From Acanthaster planci (lineage: Eukaryota > Echinodermata > Asteroidea > Valvatida > Acanthasteridae): a stretch of DNA of 64,000 bases. The notes below the pieces were generated by a model. That model was given only the letters and a program-made list of their open reading frames with translations. It ran no database searches and was not told the DNA's origin. The DNA lies in the NCBI RefSeq assembly GCF_001949145.1, contig NW_019091415.1:130787-194786 (forward strand), given 5' to 3'. The position numbers were made by a program, and so were the translations under genes. Position 1 is the first letter of the stretch; the number at the start of each line of letters is the position of its first letter. Shown here piece by piece: positions 59,501 through 61,704 of this stretch.

Positions 59501-61704
59501 CTCCTGTTCATCATAGCCTTAAGCAGGGCGAACGGATGATTCAACCACGCGCACATTACAAGGCAGGCTTTGTACTAGCTTACGTTAAGTTTATACACAA
59601 CTATATAGTTTTTATACCTTCGAGTTGGAAATCGTAAAAATCAGTTGTAAAATTACTAAACAAATCGTAAAAATTACACCTAAATTGTACAAGTTGGTAT
59701 ATCTACAAAAGCACTCTAGCACTCCAATGACGAATGATACAATACCGCTGCACACTAATCTGGCCTGTATTGAAAAGATGCCAGCAGCGCACTGTGCTAG
59801 TTTCGGGAGCAAAAGAAACTTTTCTGGGCAATCTGGGCTGTTTTTTACAAGGTGGCAGGCCTGGCTGAAATACTCAGGCATCAATAGATGCTGTCTGTCA
59901 GATTAAAGTAGCCACCAGACAGACACTTGATGGGGTTTAGGCATTCAGGGAAAAAAAGATATGAATTTTTGAAGATTTATAAAAACCGAAGACAGAAAAT
60001 CGTCTGGTTTTAGACTGCATTTCAAAATGCACCTAGCAGCAAGTGGTTAAAGGTGGAAACTTGCTGGCACATTATTAAGTAAATAGAAATTTCATTCCAT
60101 TTGTTCATGAACAAATCAATTTCTTGCATTTCCCTCCCCTGGAATGTTTCTACTTACATGAGGTTAACTTGACTCTCTCCGTGCTGAGATCAACAGGTGT
60201 GTATTCTTTGAACCAAATGATTTCTGGATCAGGGTTACCCTCCGCTTCACAATGAAGTAATATTGGATAGCCCTTCTCTACAACGTCGAGTACTGGCTCT
60301 CTTGTGATCACTGGAAAACCTGCAGGAATACTGGAACCTTAGGAAGAAAAAGAATTATTAGTTTACTGCATGAACATAATTACAATTCATGAAAACACGT
60401 GAAAATAATACAGTGCATTATTCCTCCCCCAACATGCTACACACTGAAGGGTGCCATTCTTATACAATATTGGTGTTGAATGCGCACATTTTGCTAAAAA
60501 TAAAGATTATCTGTAATAATGTAATATTTACAAAACAGAGCTAAATGCAGATAACAAAGAGTAACTGTCCATGCACAAGATACACAAAATACCTGTTTTA
60601 TCAAATTTAGAATCAGAGGGCTCAAAAGGATTAGACTACTACCATCATAATGCAACACGTACACCAAAGAAACCATGGGGAAAAAGTAAACAACTCCTAA
60701 AATAAAACTGAAATAAACATATCAGCAAGAACATTACATTATTCAGGTAACTCTGATAATGGGGCCAACTAAAACTTGCCATGACGTTTATATTTTTCAG
60801 TGGTAGAAATGAATAGATAGTCAAACAAGGATCTTTCAGAACATCTGACAGAAGTTTGAAAAGTGATCTCACGTAAACTAGAGATTTACTGTACAATTCA
60901 TTTGCATTCTTACTTGCATAAACCTGGAGCCTCGCTGTACTTCTGACTGATCCAGCAACATTTGATGCAATACAGTGGAATTCCGCATCGTCACGACCAT
61001 CTCTAAGTGGTTCAATCCTCAGAACAGATCCAGAAGGCATTGGAAAAATGTCTGATCTTGAGTTTTGGGCATTGCGGGATCCCTTCTCCCAGCGGAATGA
61101 TGGTTCCGGATCACCGGATGCCTCACATACAAATGCTATGACACCTCCTTCAATACCAGACTCAGACTGTAGTTCTCTAGTAATCACTGGAGGTCGAACT
61201 GCCAATTCAGCAAGAAATGTACATGTATCATTATTCCAATAATGTCTGTTTTGCGTATATAAATTATCAAGCTTAAGTCAAGGTGGATTTAAAGACGTTA
61301 TCTTGTGGGTTTGAGATGCCTTTTAATATTTTTTTGCCATCTAATGACCCAAGTGTTGTTTAAGTGGAATCCCTGCTGCTTTCAAGTCCCGCGAGGTGGC
61401 AATTGTCATAGCTTGTCCTTGATTGATTACATGAGTGGCAGGAGTCTGTTGCATTGACCTGACATTGCCTACGAGTGCATAAATGTTTTGACGACAGTGC
61501 ACCTTTAACGCAGTTTCAACCCTGTTCATCAAAACTAAGGAGAGATACAAAGCAAAATAAAAGTATACCCTTTTACCTGCTACACAGAATTTTGACGTCA
61601 AGAAATAGGCAATCAAAGCACAGACGAGCATAGAGGTGGAAGAATATTTGCTCTGCCTCAGTAACATGGCTGTACCCTTTCCACTGCTGTCCTCAGAGAC
61701 TAAC
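5377..61704 (-). CDS. Lar: LAR-type receptor tyrosine phosphatase, N-terminal ectodomain (partial gene)
   Basis: A type IIa receptor protein tyrosine phosphatase, orthologous as a group to LAR and vertebrate PTPRF/PTPRS/PTPRD. In known members this is a neuronal and epithelial adhesion receptor that binds proteoglycans and synaptic partners through its Ig domains and dephosphorylates tyrosines inside the cell. Twelve exons join in one frame: signal peptide, three C2-type Ig domains, five complete FN3 repeats and half of a sixth, about 877 residues. A thirteenth cassette exon is possible. Nearly all junctions are phase 1; the one inside FN3-5 is phase 0. Diagnostic matches include LYVR+VRRVAPRF at the Ig2/Ig3 junction, PPRKVVAEALNST and RQHGEIRGYQVHY in FN3-5, and KGDGERSRPKL. 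The remaining FN3 repeats, membrane segment and D1/D2 phosphatase domains are not here and should lie left of position 1. PTPRF, PTPRS and PTPRD cannot be told apart; an invertebrate would be expected to have one such gene. Confidence 0.93.
5566..6827 (-). other. Lar: Lar intron, FN3-5 to FN3-6
   Basis: A 1.3-kb phase-1 intron. A GC-rich MITE (5589-5887) occupies the 3' end next to the acceptor. 5890-6827 shows nothing else. Confidence 0.65.
5589..5887. mobile_element. GC-rich MITE beside the FN3-6 splice acceptor
   Basis: Arms at 5589-5626 and 5842-5887 are inverted copies sharing CAAAGATCGTATAG and GCAAGATGGA. The interior is much richer in GC and CpG than the flanks. It begins about 20 bases from the Lar acceptor at 5566. 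Confidence 0.8.
6828..6945 (-). CDS. Lar: Lar exon: fibronectin type III repeat 5, second part
   Basis: 118 bases, from phase 0 to phase 1. It encodes DIVLTNLSPKTYYSIEIAAY followed by TIKGDGERSRPKLAQTPGQ. This matches LAR FN3-5 (ISGLTPETTYSVTVAAYTTK and GDGARSKPKVVTTTG). Acceptor 'tttgcag|GATA' and donor 'CAAG|GTAAAG'. Confidence 0.94.
7051..7858. mobile_element. Nonautonomous pogo/Tigger-like element
   Basis: Inverted ends GTAAAATCTCAATAACTCTA (7052-7071) and TAGAGTTATCAAGATTTTAC (7838-7857), two mismatches in 20. A related 3' portion lies at 18290-18685. The superfamily is inferred from the terminal sequence only. Confidence 0.7.
8033..8155. repeat. hAT-like terminal fragment
   Basis: Starts CAGCGTTTGAAAAATTCCAT and ends GCCGCGGGAACCCTG, like the CAGGGTTCCCGCGG ends of known hAT repeats. 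It has internal TTCCATGACTTTTCCAG words. No clear 8-bp duplication. Confidence 0.5.
9640..11420 (+). repeat. Diverged tandem array with TGACGTCA sites
   Basis: At least four diverged units. The landmark GTGTACAAAGTCAATGGGC recurs as variants near 9673, 10097, 10460 and 10990. A second landmark, GTGTATAAACCCTATGGGG, recurs near 9908, 10819 and 11227. CGATCAAACATTGC-like words near 9655, 10945 and 11357 give a 412-base spacing for the last pair. Perfect TGACGTCA occurs at 10887, 11285 and 11296. Confidence 0.75.
11432..12033 (+). mobile_element. TTAA-flanked MITE, copy 1
   Basis: 602 bp counted with TTAA at 11432-11435 and 12030-12033. The ends are inverted: CCACTTCCTGCC at the left and the complement of GCATGAAGTGG at the right. 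The interior is shared with 37830-38419 and 59255-60050. TTAA targeting fits piggyBac-type mobilisation. It ends 24 bases from the Lar FN3-5 donor site. Confidence 0.9.
12058..12254 (-). CDS. Lar: Lar exon: fibronectin type III repeat 5, first part
   Basis: 197 bases, from phase 1 to phase 0. It encodes VPDGPPRKVVAEALNSTTIA, then VRWSPPALDRQHGEIRGYQV, matching LAR FN3-5 (VPSGPPRKVEVEALNST and KQHGQIRGYQVTY). It ends at WVALPDIR with donor AAGG|GTAAGA. The phase-0 break falls where vertebrate genes carry mini-exon C. The end of a TTAA-flanked MITE lies 24 bases past the exon, inside the intron. Confidence 0.95.
12489..12608 (-). repeat. DIRS-like left inverted terminal repeat
   Basis: The reverse complement matches 16603-16726 closely. 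Both have the outer CTACCC end, the stretch around TTTACTAAAAACTTGATC, and the inner GGTGCGGCTGCCATGTTCG. Two solo relatives lie at 27700-27860 and 52845-52958. Confidence 0.85.
12737..15140 (+). pseudogene. DIRS reverse transcriptase/RNase H pseudogene
   Basis: RT remnants run from LKPLNKFIHPW near 12737 to 13345. They include FKALPFGLSTLPRFFTRV-like sequence near 12920-12970 and the active-site region YLGNWL at 13023-13040, where DIRS elements normally have YLDDWL, so both catalytic aspartates are changed. Then come LGFLINHQKS and RHLKYLGAVL. The thumb segment (SAQAWLCLLGLVASMVDLV) runs into the nested element at 13346 and resumes at 14646 as LYMRPLQLHLL. RNase H remnants follow: ITITTDA near 14800 and SDNSTVVANINSMGGT near 14990. 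IPGVNNSIIDAL near 15097 marks the end. Several stops and frame changes show it is dead. Confidence 0.85.
13346..14645. mobile_element. 1.3-kb nonautonomous DNA transposon nested in the DIRS element
   Basis: CTATA is duplicated at 13341-13345 and 14646-14650. Including part of the duplication, the ends form a perfect 11-bp inverted repeat: TATAGACCTTT at 13342-13352 and AAAGGTCTATA at 14640-14650. Dropping the insert plus one CTATA makes the DIRS thumb read through (CRL-YMRPLQL). No transposase remnant was seen inside. The superfamily is not identified. Confidence 0.8.
15396..16212 (+). pseudogene. DIRS tyrosine recombinase pseudogene
   Basis: A broken DIRS-type tyrosine recombinase. Visible parts are an N-terminal segment (SGLSEEAAEMSARDKRQS), then FEPLSKAWLPHSTVKLALLL and VTTLQRGREPKLLSI with the first catalytic Arg. 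The C-terminal GHDIRAVSTSTACFHGGLTE then CEAACWKIPLTFTSCCL corresponds to the usual HDLRS...FWKSPNTFISCYL. The His-x-x-Arg pair is kept, but the expected nucleophilic tyrosine is a cysteine (codon at 16188-16190). Frame changes occur near 15540 and 15750 and after 15990. Confidence 0.8.
16440..16475 (+). repeat. Possible DIRS internal complementary region
   Basis: Contains CATATAATAGCGACTGTTTG then GGGTAAT. This resembles the outer end of the right terminal repeat (CATATTTAGCAACTGTTTTG then GGTAG), as expected of the internal complementary region used in DIRS replication models. It is short, so only suggestive. Confidence 0.45.
16490..16760. repeat. Fold-back around the DIRS right terminal repeat
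   Basis: GAGGGTCTGCAAGTGAATAC near 16505-16524 is inverted as GTATTCACTTCCAGACCCTC near 16727-16746, with weaker pairing further out. The arms bracket the right terminal repeat. Confidence 0.7.
16603..16726 (+). repeat. DIRS-like right inverted terminal repeat
   Basis: An inverted copy of 12489-12608. It starts at GAACATGGTAGCCGCACC and ends at GTTTTGGGTAG. Confidence 0.85.
18290..18685 (+). repeat. Partial copy of the 7-kb pogo-like element
   Basis: Shares TCAGGCTAGCTTCAAAGCCA and the ending AGATTTTACTG with 7500-7860, in the same orientation. The left half is missing. Confidence 0.75.
20675..20814. repeat. Near-perfect 140-bp fold-back with tRNA A-box-like sequence
   Basis: Position i pairs with 41489-i. 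Arms 20675-20741 and 20748-20814 differ at only about four positions, with a 6-base loop CTGGTT. The arms carry GTCGCAGTGGTTAAAACACC, which resembles the D-arm/A-box of tRNA-derived SINEs. Confidence 0.95.
23387..23704 (-). CDS. Lar: Lar exon: fibronectin type III repeat 4
   Basis: 318 bases, phase 1 to phase 1. The repeat begins VPGAPPQDVKASTLSSTSLR, then IEWEPPPQDRQNGDITGYKV. LVNLDKWTVYQITVLASTKM and GDGPASRPINAETDED match LAR FN3-4 (LVGLEKWTEYRVWVRAHTDV, GPGPESSPVLVRTDED). The WT-Y and TDED signatures fix it as repeat 4. Acceptor 'actag|TCCC' and donor 'GATG|GTATGT'. Confidence 0.95.
23705..26262 (-). other. Lar: Lar intron, FN3-3 to FN3-4
   Basis: 2.6 kb. It contains a short fold-back (25533-25594). 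The rest shows no exon or clear repeat. Confidence 0.6.
25533..25594. repeat. 62-bp fold-back
   Basis: Arms 25533-25556 and 25571-25594 (AGGAGAATG...TAACGCC and its complement), four mismatches in 24, loop of 14. Confidence 0.85.
26263..26544 (-). CDS. Lar: Lar exon: fibronectin type III repeat 3
   Basis: 282 bases, phase 1 to phase 1. The repeat starts VPSQPEMFAGEAISATQIRL, then TWRQRETEAQILYYELYY. Its core, LEDLKPNTVYNIRLAAKSRA followed by GQGAS, matches LAR FN3-3 ([20 protein letters not shown] then GLGAS). Sequon NDS. Acceptor 'gctcag|TTCC' and donor 'GCCG|GTGAGT'. Confidence 0.94.
27700..27860 (+). repeat. Solo copy of the DIRS-like terminal repeat
   Basis: Contains ACATGGCGGCCGC, TTGATCAAGTTTTTAGTGAA and GCGACTGTTTGGGGTAG in the same order as 16603-16726. 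No recombinase or RT is adjacent. Confidence 0.75.
28236..28903 (+). pseudogene. LINE ORF1 SGNH esterase-like pseudogene
   Basis: The reading includes a charged stretch (LKEKASFKEQLAQYCRKHKE), then VLIIGDSMIKQL (block with the GDS nucleophile) near 28446-28482. An in-frame TAG follows in CAGCTATAG. After it come IILHVGTNN near 28600-28625 and DGVHLNSTGVRLFA near 28848-28890, the Asp-x-x-His catalytic block. The open part after the stop runs to TAG at 28901-28903. The role of this esterase in CR1 elements is not established. Confidence 0.75.
29250..29900 (+). pseudogene. LINE ORF2 APE endonuclease pseudogene
   Basis: Starts with FNVRSEINKFEHLQILM (the usual NARS-type first strand), then ITSVYRPPSS near 29540-29570, IIVSGDFNCD near 29632-29661 with catalytic Asp/Asn, and VIISDHYLVYGL near 29831-29866 with the catalytic SDH. 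Stops after DIIC (near 29325) and after AMYI (near 29440), and a frame change after 29725, show it is inactive. Confidence 0.8.
33252..33896. mobile_element. hAT nonautonomous element nested in piggyBac transposase
   Basis: 645 bp with ends CAGTGTTG and CAACACTG, typical hAT termini. It is flanked by a perfect 8-bp duplication, GTATAAGG, at 33244-33251 and 33897-33904. Removing the insert and one duplication restores the piggyBac reading (SYLVYK-VIGG). Most of the interior is made of GGTCTC/AGTCTT repeats. Confidence 0.92.
33718..33885. repeat. GGTCTCAGTCTT minisatellite inside the hAT element
   Basis: Irregular tandem copies of GGTCTCGGTCTCAGTCTTGG-like words, including adjacent 21-base units starting CTGGTCTCAGTCTTAAAAGA at 33800-33840. 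A further short block lies near the left end (33265-33290). Confidence 0.85.
36371..36673 (-). CDS. Lar: Lar exon: fibronectin type III repeat 2
   Basis: 303 bases, phase 1 to phase 1. It begins APSTPPREVRASPLSASTIL and continues VQWEAPEVPNGIVRGYNIYY, matching LAR FN3-2 ([20 protein letters not shown] / VQWKEPEEPNG). The end, FTAIGEGPASTAVQVITKQG, matches [20 protein letters not shown]. It has an NLS sequon in SQNLSFWY. Acceptor 'aaatag|CACC' and donor 'GGAG|GTATGT'. Confidence 0.95.
36794..37078 (-). CDS. Lar: Lar exon: fibronectin type III repeat 1
   Basis: 285 bases, phase 1 to phase 1. A complete FN3 repeat with the PPPVPTLSQHTANTVTVEW strand-B tryptophan, the LLPFTEYEVRVAAVNTIGRG core (tyrosine-corner motif) and a TVTTAQL end. 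It follows LAR FN3-1 ([20 protein letters not shown]). Acceptor 'gacag|CTCG' and donor 'CTTG|GTAAGC'. Only 120 bases of intron separate it from the FN3-2 exon. Confidence 0.94.
37830..38419 (-). mobile_element. TTAA-flanked MITE, copy 2
   Basis: 590 bp in the opposite orientation to copy 1. TTAA is at 37830-37833 and 38416-38419, with ends CCACTTCATGCCGGGC and GGCAGGAAGTGG. Shared interior blocks include GAACCTGGCT and GACCTCTTTTCAATAG. Confidence 0.9.
38435..38780 (+). repeat. Copy of the 57-kb repeat interior
   Basis: Shares AGTTAACCTTATTTTCAACT, ATGTGATGTCATCC and TGGGTTCACAATTTCAA blocks with 57185-57560. It lies just right of TTAA MITE copy 2. Confidence 0.75.
39796..40724. mobile_element. 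Nonautonomous hAT element with 8-bp duplication
   Basis: 929 bp. The ends are TAGGGCTGAAACAATTCA and the complement of GGTATCGTTACACCCCTA. A perfect 8-bp duplication CAAATTAG lies at 39788-39795 and 40725-40732. Both subterminal regions are rich in CGATA/TATCG words (39822-39890 and 40640-40700). No transposase remnant was seen. Confidence 0.92.
42109..42190 (+). repeat. Probable Tc1/mariner-pogo-type end
   Basis: ACAGTCAAGCCTGCCCAGAA, then GTGGTCTTTATAGACACGTG and GTCTCT. A lone terminal-like sequence with no partner found. Confidence 0.45.
42690..42790 (+). repeat. GGTATT-rich dispersed repeat
   Basis: Inverted relative of 3605-3760, with AATACCAAACAATACCTACT and ATCCATGAATACCC. Confidence 0.65.
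43547..43819 (-). CDS. Lar: Lar exon: Ig domain 3
   Basis: 273 bases, phase 1 to phase 1. A complete Ig domain starting VRRVAPRFTIFPESQEVVPG, nearly identical in layout to vertebrate VRRVAPRFSI...EIMPG. The cysteines are in NLTCAANGSPMP and AEYTCYAMSDLG, and the tryptophan is in VIKWMKGDEDL. The NLT sequon at the first cysteine is also present in vertebrate LAR. It ends HSVTVTVRS before the FN3 repeats. Acceptor 'tttcag|TGAG' and donor 'CGGA|GTAAGT'. Confidence 0.95.
43820..44346 (-). other. Lar: Lar intron, Ig2 to Ig3 (meB position)
   Basis: A 527-base phase-1 intron at the place where vertebrates splice the tiny mini-exon B. I could not pick out a 12-base microexon by eye. Confidence 0.7.
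44347..44457 (-). CDS. Lar: Lar exon: Ig domain 2, second half
   Basis: 111 bases, phase 1 to phase 1. Encodes the E, F and G strands of Ig2, with the second cysteine in SDHGKYQCAARNSAGTRFSK, and ends at PLYVR. It aligns with vertebrate [27 protein letters not shown]. Joined directly to the first half it reads KLTS-SGLSISVSD. The next exon begins V-RRVAPRF, so the junction is LYVR-VRRVAPRF. This is the place where vertebrates insert the four-residue mini-exon B. Acceptor 'aattag|CTGG' and donor 'AGAG|GTAAGT'. Confidence 0.93.
44817..44874 (-). repeat. 58-bp TTAA-type hairpin, copy A
   Basis: Nearly the exact reverse complement of 50101-50158. Arms CCCTAACACTCCTCAATCCT and AGGATTGAGGAGGGTTAGG surround a CCAACAGGTGA loop. 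TTAG at the left (mutated) and TTAA at 44871-44874. Confidence 0.85.
46499..46876. repeat. Longer relative of the TTAA hairpins
   Basis: Starts TTAACCCTAAGCCTCC then CCCATCCTCAATC, ends near GAATTGAGGAGGGTCC, and has several internal GGATTGAGGA words. Probably the parent type of the 58-bp units. Confidence 0.5.
46893..47110 (+). repeat. Copy of the 57-kb repeat interior
   Basis: Shares AGTTAACCTTATTTTCAACT, AAAATGTGATGTCATCCCAG and a TGAATAAATTTTCTCTTCC-like end with 38435-38780. Confidence 0.75.
47148..47290 (+). repeat. Dispersed repeat, copy at 47 kb
   Basis: GTGGACAGCAGAGGGCGAAT and TTTCACTTTGGAAA blocks are shared with 59145-59254. Confidence 0.75.
50101..50158 (+). repeat. 58-bp TTAA-flanked hairpin, copy B
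   Basis: TTAA at both ends (50101-50104, 50155-50158). Arms CCCTAACCTCCTCAATCCT and GGACTGAGGAGTGTTAGGG with one bulge. Confidence 0.85.
52050..52240 (+). repeat. Dispersed repeat shared with 5 kb
   Basis: TTTCCATGACACTAGAATTG and TTCACAAAGGTCCAATAGCA match 5030-5130. Confidence 0.65.
52845..52958 (+). repeat. Solo copy of the DIRS-like terminal repeat (diverged)
   Basis: The order of ACATTGTGGGAGG, TGATCAAATCTTTTCAGTGA and GTGACTGTTTGGGTAG follows the right terminal repeat of the DIRS element. Confidence 0.65.
53991..54278 (-). CDS. Lar: Lar candidate cassette exon: 96-codon Ser/Thr-rich insert within Ig2 (meA position)
   Basis: An open stretch of 288 bases. The acceptor is 'gtcaccag|GC' and the donor 'TATG|GTGAGA', and both ends are phase 1, so it can be spliced in or skipped without a frame change. 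It lies between the two Ig2 half exons, at the position where vertebrate LAR genes carry the small meA exon. The peptide begins ICPNTNGSM and ends HVTSVY. About one third of its residues are Ser or Thr, with two N-glycosylation sequons (NGS, NFT) and no recognised domain, so it looks mucin-like. It would sit in the D-E loop of Ig2. Evidence for use is only the open frame, the splice sites and the symmetric phase. It could instead be a chance open frame. Confidence 0.5.
56403..56613 (+). repeat. tRNA-derived SINE flanked by a duplicated segment
   Basis: 56465-56545 looks like a tRNA: an A-box-like GAGTAGTTAAGACATCTAC and a B box GGGTTCACGTCCC. It is bracketed by two copies of a unit with GGGGGCAAACACTGAG, GTTATAACACAC and GGGCAAAAATTC (56403-56450 and 56558-56612). 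Confidence 0.75.
57143..57713. mobile_element. Fold-back-ended repeat
   Basis: Ends AAAGGAACCAGGAAATG (57143-57159) and CATTTCCTGGTTCCTCTTT (57699 onward) are inverted. The interior (TTTCAATTAACCTTATTTTA onward) is shared with 38435-38780 and 46893-47110. Confidence 0.75.
57714..57965 (-). pseudogene. BED-like zinc-finger fragment, probably of transposon origin
   Basis: An open stretch from ATG at 57965. It encodes FAFCTVCNADFCVSQTGRND then WEKHIVTDKHTRAIEH, a C-x2-C-x16-H-x5-H finger of the kind found at the N-terminus of hAT-related transposases and ZBED-like proteins. The frame runs into the end of the fold-back repeat at 57713 and stops at once (RGTRK-stop), so it is truncated by that repeat. 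No catalytic domain is nearby. A rare exon of a domesticated gene cannot be excluded. Confidence 0.6.
58727..58802. repeat. Pogo-type terminal hairpin
   Basis: CAGTCAACTCTCGTTAATAC then GAGGTCC, with an inverted GGACCTCGTCTTATGCGA 30 bases on. Related CTCGTATTAATGAGAG words occur at 47945-47980. Confidence 0.55.
59145..59254 (+). repeat. Dispersed repeat, copy at 59 kb, cut by the TTAA MITE
   Basis: Same blocks as 47148-47290. The match ends exactly where TTAA MITE copy 3 begins. Confidence 0.75.
59255..60050 (+). mobile_element. TTAA-flanked MITE, copy 3 (interrupted)
   Basis: The left end is CCACTCCCTGCCAGGG after TTGA (a mutated TTAA) at 59255-59258. The right end is CAGCAAGTGG before TTAA at 60047-60050. 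Blocks such as CTCGGACAAAGGGAACAGGG and CTAATCTGGCC match copies 1 and 2. About 59360-59740 does not match and may be an insertion or a replaced interior. Confidence 0.8.
60158..60337 (-). CDS. Lar: Lar exon: Ig domain 2, first half
   Basis: 180 bases, phase 1 to phase 1, residues 126-185. Encodes the Ig1/Ig2 linker (SSIPAGFPVITRE) and the A to D strands of Ig2, with the first cysteine in LLHCEAEGNPDP and the tryptophan in EIIWFKEYTPVDLS. It ends at ERVKLTS. This matches vertebrate GNPDPEITWFKDFLPVD...RIKQLRS and stops exactly where the vertebrate mini-exon A (meA) splice site lies. Acceptor 'cctaag|GTTCC' and donor 'TCAT|GTAAGT'. Confidence 0.92.
60338..60913 (-). other. Lar: Lar intron, Ig1 to Ig2
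   Basis: A 576-base phase-1 intron. I see no repeat or exon in it. Confidence 0.7.
60914..61198 (-). CDS. Lar: Lar exon: Ig domain 1
   Basis: 285 bases, phase 1 to phase 1, residues 31-125. A complete C2 Ig domain. The two disulfide cysteines are in AFVCEASGDPEP and AEFHCIASNVAG, and the B/C-strand tryptophan is in FRWEKGSRN. SGSVLRIEPLRDGRDDAEFHC closely follows vertebrate LAR Ig1 (GSVLRIQPLRTPRDE). In PTPRS this domain binds heparan and chondroitin sulfate through a lysine cluster (KKGKK). The equivalent loop here, EKGSRNAQNSR, is less basic. Acceptor 'ggcag|TTCG' and donor 'GCAA|GTAAGA'. Confidence 0.93.
61199..61576 (-). other. Lar: Lar intron, signal peptide to Ig1
   Basis: A 378-base phase-1 intron. 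I see no repeat or exon in it. Confidence 0.7.
61577..61704 (-). CDS. Lar: Lar exon: 5'UTR end, start codon and signal peptide
   Basis: The acceptor is 'acttgcag' just above 61704, followed by 37 bases of 5'UTR and ATG at 61667-61665 in a good context (GCCATG). Thirty codons plus one base are coded up to the donor GCAG|GTAAAAG. The peptide starts MLLRQSKYSS and has a hydrophobic core (MLVCALIAYFL) followed by TSKFCVA, a plausible signal-peptidase site. The phase-1 end joins the phase-1 Ig1 exon to give FCVA-VRPPVIT, placing the mature N-terminus directly before Ig1 as in LAR proteins. The reading frame is open upstream of the ATG within the exon, so a more upstream start is not excluded. An earlier noncoding exon must lie to the right. 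Confidence 0.8.

Larger units (their letters stand above)
54279..60157 (-). other. Lar: Lar intron, Ig2 first half to candidate cassette
   Basis: 5.9 kb if the cassette is used. It holds a TTAA MITE (59255-60050), a repeat also found at 47 kb (59145-59254), a hairpin from a pogo-like end (58727-58802), a zinc-finger fragment (57714-57965), a fold-back repeat (57143-57713) and a tRNA-derived SINE (56403-56613). In 54279-56400 I see nothing identifiable. Confidence 0.6.
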
